DNA of 64,000 bases from Micromonospora qiuiae (GTDB taxonomy: Bacteria > Actinomycetota > Actinomycetes > Mycobacteriales > Micromonosporaceae). Below the pieces are notes generated by a model that saw only the letters and a program-made list of their open reading frames with translations, did not search any database and was not told the origin of the DNA. The DNA lies in contig NZ_BOPC01000025.1 in assembly GCF_016863555.1 (NCBI RefSeq), positions 31,574 through 95,573 of the forward strand, read 5' to 3'. How positions within the stretch are numbered: position 1 is the stretch's first letter; every line of letters starts with the position of its first letter. Shown here piece after piece: positions 55,772-63,911 of this stretch. The position numbers were made by a program, and so were the translations under genes.

Positions 55772-56551
55772 GTGGCAGACGAGCGCACCCGCTACTTTCG
55801 TCGGCTGGGCAAGCTGCGACGCTCTGCCCGGCGGTGGAGCGTACTGGCCGGCGGGCTCGGTGGCGCGACGGCCATCCTGACCCCGTACGCCGGGATCGGG
55901 CTTGCCGACGCGGCCTGGGCCGCCGCCGCGGGCGCGAGCACCGCGCTGGCCGCCTGGCGCTGGAGCGACCTGCGTGCGCTGGCCGCCCGGCCCGCGCCGC
56001 CCGCCCTCGACCCGGCGCAGGCCGCCGCCCGCTCCCGCGCCCGGCTGGTCGCCGCCGTGGAACGCCTGCCCGTCGGCGCTGGCGTGGTGGCCGAGGTACG
56101 CCGGGTCCGCTCCCGCAACGCGCTGCGCGGCACCACCGCCGCCGGGTTGTGGGAGCGGCTGGATCGCGCTGCCTCGACGATGGCCTCGATGGCGGGCCGG
56201 CTGACCGGCCTGGCCGAGCCGGCGGTGGCCGAGGCGGCAGCGGCCGAACAGTCCCTGCGCGACCTGGCCAACCGCGTCGCCAGCGTGGAACGCGCGGTAC
56301 GCCTCGCCCCGGCCGATGCCCGGCCGCCCCTGGCCGAGGCGCACCAGGCGCTCACCGGACAGTTGGAGACCGGCGTGACCGCCTACGAGCGGCTGGTGGT
56401 GGCCGCCGCCGGTTATCTGGCCGAGGAGTACCGCCCAGAGAGCGAACACCCGGCGGCGGCGCGACTGACCGAGGCAACTGATCTGCTGCACGGGTTCGCG
56501 TCGGCGCTGTCCGAGCTGCGCGCGGTGGGCCGCCCCGCTGCCGCTCCCTGA
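55772..56551 (+). CDS. pspM: PspM-like phage shock membrane protein
   Basis: A 259-residue protein. A basic start (RTRYFRRLGKLRRSARRWS) leads into two hydrophobic segments ([18 protein letters not shown] and AAWAAAAGASTALAAWRW), followed by a long Ala/Leu/Arg helical region. It matches mycobacterial PspM (Rv2743c) by position and architecture; PspM anchors PspA to the membrane. GTG 55772 has GAGGAGG just upstream and lies 25 bases after pspA. A PspN gene, found next in mycobacteria, is absent here. Confidence 0.75.
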   Translation: MADERTRYFRRLGKLRRSARRWSVLAGGLGGATAILTPYAGIGLADAAWAAAAGASTALAAWRWSDLRALAARPAPPALDPAQAAARSRARLVAAVERLPVGAGVVAEVRRVRSRNALRGTTAAGLWERLDRAASTMASMAGRLTGLAEPAVAEAAAAEQSLRDLANRVASVERAVRLAPADARPPLAEAHQALTGQLETGVTAYERLVVAAAGYLAEEYRPESEHPAAARLTEATDLLHGFASALSELRAVGRPAAAP

Positions 56552-56661
56552 GCATCCGTCGCACATGCCAGGCGGCGCTTCCGGCTATCCGAGGCGTCGC
56601 CGCAGGAGGGGCTTGTCGACCGGAGTTGCTTCCGCACGAGAGCAGGCCATCCCGGTGATCG

Positions 56662-57813
56662 CTAGGTGGTGTAGTCGGCGTTGATCCGGATGTAGCCCTC
56701 GGTCAGGTCGCAGCCGTAGACGGTGAAGGCACCCTCGGCGATGCCCAGGTCCACCTCGATCACCACGTCGTCGTGGCGCAGGTGCTCCTGCAGCAACCGC
56801 AGTTTCTCGTCCGTCGCCGCAGCGGGATAGACCTCCATGCCGCCAAAACCGATGGTCACCCGCTCCGGCAGGATGTCGTCGTCCTCCTCGCACTTGCCCA
56901 CCGCCATCGCCACCCGGCCCCAGTTCGGGTCCGCGCCGTGCACCGCGGTCTTCACCAGCGGTGAGTTCACCACCGCCTTTCCCACCCGCTTGGCCTGGTC
57001 GTCGTCGCGGGCGCCGGTGACCCGGACCTCGATCAGCTTGCTGGCCCCCTCGCCGTCGCGCGCCACCATCCGCACCAACTGCAGGGCGCAGGCGTGCAAC
57101 GACTCCGCGAACTCGTCGAGGTTGACCGGCCCGGCGAGACCGTTGGCGAAGATGGCCGCGGTGTCGCTGGTCGAGGTGTCGGTGTCGATGCTCACCGCGT
57201 TGAAGGTCCGGTCGATCACCGCACGGAACACCCGGTCGAGGTCGACGGGGTCGATCTGAGCATCCGTGCAGAAGAAGGTCAACAGGGTGGCCATGTTCGG
57301 CTCGATCATGCCGACGCCCTTGGCCACGCCGATGATGGTGGCCGTACCGCACCGCGATCGTGCCACCTTCGGATGGGTGTCGGTCGTCATCATGGCGGCG
57401 GCCACCCGATCGAAGTCCGCCGGCGGAAACGGCCAGCGCAGCTCGGCGAGGTACGCGCGCAGCCGGGGCATCGGGTACTGCCGCCCGATCACCCCGGTCG
57501 AGGCGATCAGCAGATCGTCCGGATCCACCCCGACCGCCTTCGCCACCGTCGCCCGGATCTCGCGGGCGTTCGCCATACCCTCCTCGCCGGTGGCGACGTT
57601 GGCGTTACGAGCGAGCACGACTACGCCACGGCATGTGGCGCTGCGTGCCGAGCGGCTGAGCACCACACTCGGACCAGCGAATCGGGATCGGGTGAACACC
57701 GCCGCACTCACCGCCGGTGTCTCCGAGACCAGGGCGGTGAAGTCGTCACCCTCGTCCTTGAGCCCGGCATTGCCGACCAGCGCACGAAAACCCCGAGGGG
57801 TGATGGTGTCCAC
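56662..57813 (-). CDS. argJ: ArgJ-type ornithine/glutamate acetyltransferase, OAT2-like
   Basis: A 383-residue ArgJ-family enzyme transferring the acetyl group between N-acetylornithine and glutamate. It is made as one chain that self-cleaves before the nucleophilic Thr in MIEPNMATLLTFF. VVVLARNANVATG, LIASTGVIGRQYPM, TFNAVSIDTDTSTSDTA and HGADPNWGRVAMA are all present. The wording of these motifs (SRFAGPSVVLSRSA, LARNANVATG) resembles OAT2 of the clavulanic-acid cluster more than arginine-operon ArgJ, as recalled. No other arg gene is nearby. GTG 57813 follows AGGGGA; it is convergent with pspM. Confidence 0.87.
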   Translation of the reverse strand: MDTITPRGFRALVGNAGLKDEGDDFTALVSETPAVSAAVFTRSRFAGPSVVLSRSARSATCRGVVVLARNANVATGEEGMANAREIRATVAKAVGVDPDDLLIASTGVIGRQYPMPRLRAYLAELRWPFPPADFDRVAAAMMTTDTHPKVARSRCGTATIIGVAKGVGMIEPNMATLLTFFCTDAQIDPVDLDRVFRAVIDRTFNAVSIDTDTSTSDTAAIFANGLAGPVNLDEFAESLHACALQLVRMVARDGEGASKLIEVRVTGARDDDQAKRVGKAVVNSPLVKTAVHGADPNWGRVAMAVGKCEEDDDILPERVTIGFGGMEVYPAAATDEKLRLLQEHLRHDDVVIEVDLGIAEGAFTVYGCDLTEGYIRINADYTT

Positions 57814-57847
57814 CTGACGACTCCCCTGATCGACCAGTGATGGTAAG

Positions 57848-57853
57848 AATATA
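57848..57853 (-). promoter_or_regulatory. putative -10 element for argJ
   Basis: TATATT on the minus strand, 35 bases upstream of the GTG, in an AT-rich patch of the 174-base gap. No convincing -35 was found at 16-18 bases. The rest of the gap is featureless. Confidence 0.35.
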
Positions 57854-57987
57854 CCGTCGACAGCAGACTTATGCGCTACCCATTCTCGTGGTCGCGATGG
57901 GCCGGAACGCCACCACCGCTCACGCCGCGCCGACCGGTGCCGGCGCCGCGACGACCACGACGGACCGTGCGGTGTCGGCACCGCCGA

Positions 57988-60900
57988 TCATTCCGGGGTG
58001 GTGACCGGGATGGGACCGGTGAACGGGGAGCTGCCGACCAGGTTGAACGAGCGGATCCGGTAGTGGTAGGTGACGCCGCGGGCCAGGCCGGTGTTGGTGA
58101 AGCCCCGACCGGTGACCGTGAAGGTGGCCACCTCCCGGGTGAAGAGTGCATCCCCGGCCCGCTCCACGACGAACCCCGAGCCCAGGCCGGTGGGGATGCT
58201 GGCCGCCCAGCCCAGCACGACCGTCGCGGTGTCCGGGCCGGGCGCGCTGGTGGCCACGCTCACCCTGGTCGGGATGCCCGGCGCCGGTGGGGTGGTCAAC
58301 CGGGCCACCATCGACCAGGGCGAGGCCGCACCGAGGTAGGTGGTGCGTACCCGGTAGTAGTACGTGGTGTCGGGGGCGAGCGCGGTGTCCAGGTGATGAT
58401 CGCCGACACCGATAGCGGTGGTGCCCGGCCCGCTGGTGAAGGTCGGGTTGGTGGCCCGCTGCACGTCGACGCCGGTGGCGAAGGAGCGGTTGGTCCAGCG
58501 CAACGCGACCCGCAGCGGGGCGGCAGGTGCCAGTGCCGCGGTCAGCCCGGTCGGCGCGGCGAGCCGCACCGCCGCCGGGACGCTGTTCGACCAGGCGGAG
58601 CAGCTCGCGGCGTTCTCCGCCCGGATCCGGTAGTGGTACGTCACTCCCGGGGTGACGCTGGCATCGGTGTGCCGGGTCGCCGTGGCCGCCACGGTGATCT
58701 CGGTCAGCCCGGTGGCGAAGGTCGCGTCGGTGGCCCGTTGCAGCAGGTGGCTGGTGGCGGTCGGAAGGCCGCCGTTGCCGGTCCAGGTCAGCGCGATCGC
58801 CGGCAGTGCGGTCGCCGATCCCGGCTCTGGAGTGGCGGTCAGCCCGGTCGGTGCCCGAGGGGAGACGCGTAGCACCAGGGGCCGGATCATGCCCTGGTCG
58901 CGGTGCCCGCCTGCGGCGCTCGACCAGTGGTACTCCCAGCCCAGGTTGACCACCTGGTTGACCACCGACGCGGGCCCCCCGTCGAGCGGACTGATCCTGG
59001 CGGAGCCGGTGGGCGCACCCGCCGGCCGGGTCGGGTCGAGCAGCCGTACGCTGTCGCTGATCTTGAATGGCAGGGGTGGCGCCTCCGGTCGGAGCGCCAG
59101 CACCACGTCCTCGCCCGGGTCGACCCGTACGACCTGCTTCCAGCCGAGCTCGCCGGGCTGCGGCGGCCGAATCCTGCCGTCGTCGCCGACCCGGCCGACC
59201 ACCTGCACGTCGAGTCCCTCGAACCGCACCGGATGGCTCTGCCGGCCGGTGCCACGGACCCGCCAGAGCTGGCTGCCGTCGCCGGGCGCGCCGACCGCGA
59301 TCGCCGGGTCGCCGACGCGAAGCAGTTCGGTGGCCGGATCGGTCGGCCCGAGCGGCAGGATCGCCTCGCCCAGTGGCCCGGCGTGCGGGTGCGCCACGCC
59401 GAGTCGGCCGGTGAGCCGGCCGTGGTCGGGCTCGAAGACCTGCCCCACGGCCTTGACCGTCAGCGGCAGGGTCACCGGGGCGGCGGCTCCGGCCGGGACG
59501 AACTCCACCTCGGTGGTGTGCACCGACACCCGGACCGGGCGGGTCGTGACGGTGCCGAAGCAGGGATCGTAGGCCGGTTGCGGAACGACCGGGGGACGTT
59601 GGCTGGTGGCGTACGCGCCGGGCAGCCGTTGCCGCAGCCGGTCGAGGTCGTACGCCGGTGCGGGGTGACCGGCCACTCGCAGCTGCAGCAGGGTTCGGGT
59701 GTTCGGGCCGTACCCGGGGCGGGTCGACGGCGGGCCACCCTCGGCCGTACGGTCCGGCCCGTCGGTGTGCAGGTCGTAGCGGGGATCGAAGCAGGGCAGC
59801 GGGGCGGGGCAGTCGTTGTACAGGATCAACGTGCTGCCCGGCGCGACCGTGGCGAAGTCCACCAGCACGTCGGCCCGCTCGCCGGGGGCCAGCAGCAGCG
59901 CGTGGTGGGCCACGTTGAGCACGGTCGGATCGCGGCGGTCGTACCGGAAACCGATCGGCCGGTTGGGGATCACCTCGGGCGCCGGAAGCAGGCCGCACTC
60001 GTTGCCGATCCGGATCAGCGCGGGCCCGGCGACACGCGGATCCGGCACCCCGCCCGGCCGGCCGTCGGTGGGCCAGTCCGCTGGCCGGTCAGCGGCGGGT
60101 ACGGCGTCGACCATCGGCACCTCACCGGCGGCCGGGTCGGCCAGCACGCCCTCCGGCGTCCACATCGGCCCGTCCGAGCCGGCCCGGTACAGCTGGAGGT
60201 TCAGCCAGCGGTCGGTGCAGGCGTTGAGGATCCGCCACCGGTACAGCCGGGGCTCGACCTCCAGGTACGGGTACGCGACGCCGTTGACCAGCACGGTGTC
60301 GCCGTACGCCGTGGGCACCGCGCTCGGATGCGGCACACCGGGGATCTCCGGCGGCTCGTCCGGATCGGTGACCGGGTCGTGGCGCGGGTTGGGCACCGGT
60401 GCGGCCGGCGCGTCCAGGTCGGCCGGCGCGGCGGTACGCGACCACGGGCCGTAGTCCCACCGGCCGGTCGGGTTGGTCCCGTCCGGCTGGTACGGGTGTT
60501 GCCGGGGCTGGTAGACGTGCGGGTGCCACAGGTTGCCCCGAGACCCCCACCGGTCCCGGTCCCAGGTCGGGTCCTGGGTGGCGAGTTGGCCGTCGTCCGG
60601 CACGAAGGTCTTGTCCTCGAAGACCAGAGGAAGTTGCTCGGCGGGAAGCACTCCGTCGGCGATCAGCTCCTCCTGCGCCTCGTCGGTGAGCAGGTAGAGC
60701 GCGACCTGCCCGGAGTAGCCGGTCAGCCGGGACAGCCCGACGGTGTTGTCGTGGAACCAGAGCAGCCGACCGCTCTGCTCGTTCGGGTAGTAGAGGGTGG
60801 TGGCGCCCCGGCCCGGGTGGGCCATGTCGGGGACGTGAGTCAGTCCGCTGCCGGTCGGGTACGGGGTGATCTCACCCGCCGGAGTGATCCAGTGCCAGGG

Positions 60901-61707
60901 GTTGCCGGCGCTGATCCAGCCGGTCGACGCGCCGCAAAGGTGCAGCACCGCCCGGTTCTGCGGGTACGGTGCCGGCCCGTCGAGCGGACCCGCCCCGGCG
61001 CCGGGCACGGTCGGGTCGACCGGCAGGAAGAGGTCGCCGGCCGGCCCGGTGGGCAGTTGGTTGATGAACTTGATCCGCACCGGTCGCCCCCGGCGGGCGA
61101 GCACGACCGGGCCGAGGTGCCAGGGCCGTCGCGGCGGGGCGACGGTGTTGTGCCCGTCGCCGTCAGTGCCCTGGTTGAGCTGCCGGTAGCCGCGTAGCCG
61201 GGTGGCCGGCAGGTCCCGGTGCAGGCGCTGGGTGTACTCCTGGAGGCCGATCTCGTAGTAGTCGCAGCCCGGATAACTGATCGTGTCGGGCGTCGCCACC
61301 GGCAGGTGCGCGCCGAGCGGTGCGTCTGAGGGCGGGCCGAGGCCGGGCAGCGGGTCGACGAACTTGCGCAGGCCGGTGCCGGCCACCACCTGACCGGCGT
61401 CATCGACCAGCGGCAGCGGACTGTACGCGTGATTCGGCACCGGACCGAGGCACCGTGGCGGGGCCGTGGGATCCAGACTGGCGGCCGCCCGTGCCGAGTC
61501 CGGTGCCGGTGCTGTGGTGGTGCCGGTGCTGCCTGTGGTGCCGGTGCTGCCTGCGGTGTCGGGGCCGGTGCGCGCGGCGGGGACGGCCATGGAGGGATCC
61601 TGCTGGTCGGCGCGGGCCGCACCGCCGGTGTGGTCGGCGCGGGCTGCACTGTCAGCGTGGTCGGCGCGGGCCATCCAGGTGGCGCGGAGTCTGCGGAAAA
61701 CGGCCAT
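57988..61707 (-). CDS. degenerate multicopper-oxidase-fold protein with three FnIII domains
   Basis: A 1239-residue protein. After a low-complexity N-terminus with repeated ARADH/GSTGTT motifs come cupredoxin domains of the multicopper oxidase type (PVRIKFINQLPTG; VNGVAYPYLEVEPRLYRWRILNACTDRWLNLQLYR) and three fibronectin type III domains (about 960-1239). Copper ligands are mostly lost: HxHG is HLCG (His256, Cys258), HDH is HDN (His319, Asp320, Asn321), HPxHLH is HPVRFE (His825), and the HCH-xxx-H stretch is YHWSSAAGGH (about His927). ATG 61707 has GGGGGAG just upstream. No signal peptide is visible. Likely a binding or structural protein rather than an oxidase. Confidence 0.82.
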   Translation of the reverse strand: MAVFRRLRATWMARADHADSAARADHTGGAARADQQDPSMAVPAARTGPDTAGSTGTTGSTGTTTAPAPDSARAAASLDPTAPPRCLGPVPNHAYSPLPLVDDAGQVVAGTGLRKFVDPLPGLGPPSDAPLGAHLPVATPDTISYPGCDYYEIGLQEYTQRLHRDLPATRLRGYRQLNQGTDGDGHNTVAPPRRPWHLGPVVLARRGRPVRIKFINQLPTGPAGDLFLPVDPTVPGAGAGPLDGPAPYPQNRAVLHLCGASTGWISAGNPWHWITPAGEITPYPTGSGLTHVPDMAHPGRGATTLYYPNEQSGRLLWFHDNTVGLSRLTGYSGQVALYLLTDEAQEELIADGVLPAEQLPLVFEDKTFVPDDGQLATQDPTWDRDRWGSRGNLWHPHVYQPRQHPYQPDGTNPTGRWDYGPWSRTAAPADLDAPAAPVPNPRHDPVTDPDEPPEIPGVPHPSAVPTAYGDTVLVNGVAYPYLEVEPRLYRWRILNACTDRWLNLQLYRAGSDGPMWTPEGVLADPAAGEVPMVDAVPAADRPADWPTDGRPGGVPDPRVAGPALIRIGNECGLLPAPEVIPNRPIGFRYDRRDPTVLNVAHHALLLAPGERADVLVDFATVAPGSTLILYNDCPAPLPCFDPRYDLHTDGPDRTAEGGPPSTRPGYGPNTRTLLQLRVAGHPAPAYDLDRLRQRLPGAYATSQRPPVVPQPAYDPCFGTVTTRPVRVSVHTTEVEFVPAGAAAPVTLPLTVKAVGQVFEPDHGRLTGRLGVAHPHAGPLGEAILPLGPTDPATELLRVGDPAIAVGAPGDGSQLWRVRGTGRQSHPVRFEGLDVQVVGRVGDDGRIRPPQPGELGWKQVVRVDPGEDVVLALRPEAPPLPFKISDSVRLLDPTRPAGAPTGSARISPLDGGPASVVNQVVNLGWEYHWSSAAGGHRDQGMIRPLVLRVSPRAPTGLTATPEPGSATALPAIALTWTGNGGLPTATSHLLQRATDATFATGLTEITVAATATRHTDASVTPGVTYHYRIRAENAASCSAWSNSVPAAVRLAAPTGLTAALAPAAPLRVALRWTNRSFATGVDVQRATNPTFTSGPGTTAIGVGDHHLDTALAPDTTYYYRVRTTYLGAASPWSMVARLTTPPAPGIPTRVSVATSAPGPDTATVVLGWAASIPTGLGSGFVVERAGDALFTREVATFTVTGRGFTNTGLARGVTYHYRIRSFNLVGSSPFTGPIPVTTPE

Positions 61708-61787
61708 GGCTCCCCCGGAGATCGGGCGCGGCGACTGCCACTACGGCGGGGCAGGCGCGGTCGCGCAGTGTTGACGATCCGTGAGCA

Positions 61788-61844
61788 CCCAATCGCAGCA
61801 TGCGACCTGAAAGGCTGGTTAGGAAGTGCCCAATCGTCCCAATC
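61788..61844. repeat. three GATTGGG sites upstream of the oxidase-fold gene
   Basis: CCCAATC occurs at 61788-61794, 61829-61835 and 61838-61844 (GATTGGG on the minus strand). The last two form a 9-base direct repeat. They lie in the 238-base gap upstream of the oxidase-fold gene and could be activator or repressor sites. Nothing else is recognised in this gap. Confidence 0.45.
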
Positions 61845-61945
61845 TGCCGCTCTCCCGGCGTGTCCCGCGCGCCACCCCGGCGATCCCGGATGGCTCCGGT
61901 TCGTCCCGTTTGCTGATCTGGCCCGGCCGACGGTGGTGAATCTCG

Positions 61946-62734
61946 TCAGGGGGCGGGCTGGCAGTTGGGGCACCAGTAGGTGACCCGTGCACCCAACTCC
62001 TCTTTTCGGATGGCGGTGCCGCAGCGGCGGCAGGGCTCGGCCCGGCGCCCGTACACGTAGCTGGTCTGACCGCGGCGCAGCGAACCGGTGGTGCTCTGCG
62101 TCCACCGGCCCCGGCTGGCGGCGAGCAACCTCTGCGCCAGGGCGACCAGGCCGGTGAGGTCGGGGACGTCGCGGACCCGCGTCCGGGGATGGATCCGGTG
62201 CAGGAACAGCGTCTCGCACTTGTAGAGGTTGCCGATTCCGGCCAGGTTGCGCTGGTCCAGCAGCGCCACCGCGATGCTTTCGTCCGGGTGGGCGGCCAGC
62301 CGGCGTACCGCCTCGTCCGGGTCCCAATCCGGGCCGAGCAGGTCGGGACCGAGATGACCGACGAGGCGGTCCTCCTCGGCGGACGGCACCAGGGCCAGGT
62401 CGTGCAGGTGGTAGCCGACGGCGATCGCGGCCGGAGCGCGCAACACCGCCCGGATCAGGTGCGCCGGGCGGGCCGCCCAGCGTTCCCCGGGGGCGTACGT
62501 CCGCCAGATGCCGTCCATGCGCAGGTGCGAGTGCAACGTCCAGCGGACACGGTCGGGGGCCTCCAGCCGCAACAGCAGGTGCTTGCCCCGGCTGGCGCAT
62601 CCGATCACCGTCCAGCCGGTGAGATCGGTGGTGGCCAGCCGGGGCACCCGAAAGTCGCTACCGGTCAGCCGGGCTCCGCCCAGCGCGCGCTCCAGCACGC
62701 GGGCGGTGTTCCAGACGGTGTCGCCTTCGGGCAC
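61946..62734 (-). CDS. nei: endonuclease VIII-like DNA glycosylase
   Basis: A 262-residue Fpg/Nei family bifunctional glycosylase removing oxidised pyrimidines and nicking abasic sites. The catalytic N-terminal Pro2-Glu3 is in MPEGDTVWNTARVLERAL, a Lys lies in SRGKHLLLRL, the helix-two-turn-helix is NLAGIGNLYKCETLFLHRIHP, and the C-terminal zinc finger is CRRCGTAIRKEELGARVTYWCPNC. It matches the actinobacterial Nei2 type. It reads in the same direction as the oxidase-fold gene downstream but is separated by 238 bases. Confidence 0.93.
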   Translation of the reverse strand: MPEGDTVWNTARVLERALGGARLTGSDFRVPRLATTDLTGWTVIGCASRGKHLLLRLEAPDRVRWTLHSHLRMDGIWRTYAPGERWAARPAHLIRAVLRAPAAIAVGYHLHDLALVPSAEEDRLVGHLGPDLLGPDWDPDEAVRRLAAHPDESIAVALLDQRNLAGIGNLYKCETLFLHRIHPRTRVRDVPDLTGLVALAQRLLAASRGRWTQSTTGSLRRGQTSYVYGRRAEPCRRCGTAIRKEELGARVTYWCPNCQPAP

Positions 62735-62755
62735 CTCGCCATTCTCGCTCAGCCG

Positions 62756-62998
62756 TCAGGGCAACTCCTCCGGTCGTGGTGAGCGGACCAGTTCCTGGTA
62801 GCGGGGGTGGCAGGCGCCGTACACGGCGAAGTTGAGGCGGGCGAGCGAGAGGCTCAGCTCTCCGTTGGCCCCGCCACGTACGACGTCGGCGTCGGCGTCG
62901 CTCTGGCCGTCATCGGTCCAGAAGCAGACGGGACAGGTGCCCCCACCGGTCCGGGACGCGCAGCAGGGGCAGGCAGCGGGTACCCAGCGATCATCCAC
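62756..62998 (-). CDS. CPCC family cysteine-rich protein
   Basis: An 80-residue protein with the CPCC signature: ACPCCASRTGGGTCPVCFWTDDGQSD. Four or more Cys in CxxC pairs suggest a zinc ribbon, followed by SLSLARLNFAVYGACHPRYQELVR. Function is unknown. It is 22 bases upstream of nei on the same strand, so the two may be cotranscribed. Confidence 0.8.
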   Translation of the reverse strand: MDDRWVPAACPCCASRTGGGTCPVCFWTDDGQSDADADVVRGGANGELSLSLARLNFAVYGACHPRYQELVRSPRPEELP

Positions 62999-63024
62999 GC
63001 CGACAGCTTTCCATAGTGGACTTT

Positions 63025-63888
63025 TTAAGCGTATGGCCCGAGGGCCGGGCCAGTAGTTGGGATCTCCTCAACCCGCAACAGCCTACCGGGGCGGGCGGCG
63101 AGCAGGTCGACCGCCCGACCGCCGTTGACCGAGAGAGCGACCCGGTCGGCCGAATCGGCGTGCGCCACGAGGGCGCCCACCGGTGCGTCCCCGAAGGTGC
63201 GGCCGTGCACGGCCTCGATCGCCTCGCGGTTCCCGGCCGGACTCACCCGCACCCGCCCCGGCAGGGGCGCCAGGAGAGCGGCCGGGGCGGCCAGTTGGAC
63301 GTTGCCGAAGTGGTCGACCGTCAGCACCTCGGCGGTGAACCCGCCCGACCTCGGCTCGACGACCGGCTCGGGCAGCCGGACCAGCGTCGCCGGGTCGACC
63401 GCCGGGCCGGCCCCGCCCAGCGGCGCGCCGGCGGCCAGCCGGGCCGCCACCGGCGCGAAGATGTCCCGACCGTGGAAGGTGGCCGACACCCGAGGGGCCC
63501 GCCATTGCGGGTTGGTCAACTCCACCGCGTCGGCCACCCCGCCGAGGGCACCGGCGGCGTCGAGCAGCAGCCCGTTGTCCGGGCCCACCAGGATGCCGTC
63601 GGGCGTGGCCAGCGCGATGCCCCGGCGGGTCGTGCCCACGCCCGGGTCGACCACCGCCACGTGCACCCCCGTCGGTAGGTGCGGCACCGTCTGTGCGAGC
63701 ACTGCCGCGCCCCGGCGTACGTCACCGGGAGGCACCAGGTGGGTCACGTCGATCACCCGGACCGCCGGCGCGATCCGCGCGATCATCCCGTGGCAGGCCG
63801 CCACGAAACCGTCGGCGAGACCGTAGTCGGTGGTCAGCGAGACGACTCCGGTCGGTGCCTGTGCTCCGCTTACCGTTTCGCTGGTCAC
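63025..63888 (-). CDS. SAM hydroxide adenosyltransferase (DUF62/SAM hydrolase)
   Basis: A 287-residue protein of the DUF62 family, which hydrolyses S-adenosylmethionine to adenosine and methionine; fluorinase and chlorinase are relatives. Seen are SLTTDYGLADGFVAACHGMIA (the Asp of the D-R-H triad), VVDPGVGTTRRGIAL, GPDNGLL and FHGRDIFAPVAARLA. The last includes the Arg and His of the water-activating triad, so hydrolysis rather than halogenation is expected. GTG 63888 is used; the ribosome site is poor. Just upstream is the 13-bp tandem array. Confidence 0.88.
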   Translation of the reverse strand: MTSETVSGAQAPTGVVSLTTDYGLADGFVAACHGMIARIAPAVRVIDVTHLVPPGDVRRGAAVLAQTVPHLPTGVHVAVVDPGVGTTRRGIALATPDGILVGPDNGLLLDAAGALGGVADAVELTNPQWRAPRVSATFHGRDIFAPVAARLAAGAPLGGAGPAVDPATLVRLPEPVVEPRSGGFTAEVLTVDHFGNVQLAAPAALLAPLPGRVRVSPAGNREAIEAVHGRTFGDAPVGALVAHADSADRVALSVNGGRAVDLLAARPGRLLRVEEIPTTGPALGPYA

Positions 63889-63911
63889 AGCATTGCATGC
63901 TATGGCTTGCC

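Noticed and set aside
57988..61707. Active laccase/bilirubin oxidase
   Set aside because: Key copper ligands are replaced in all four motifs, so an oxidase activity call is not supported.
63025..63888. Fluorinase or chlorinase
   Set aside because: The visible sequence keeps the Asp-Arg-His triad of DUF62 SAM hydrolases, and no halogenase gene context is seen.
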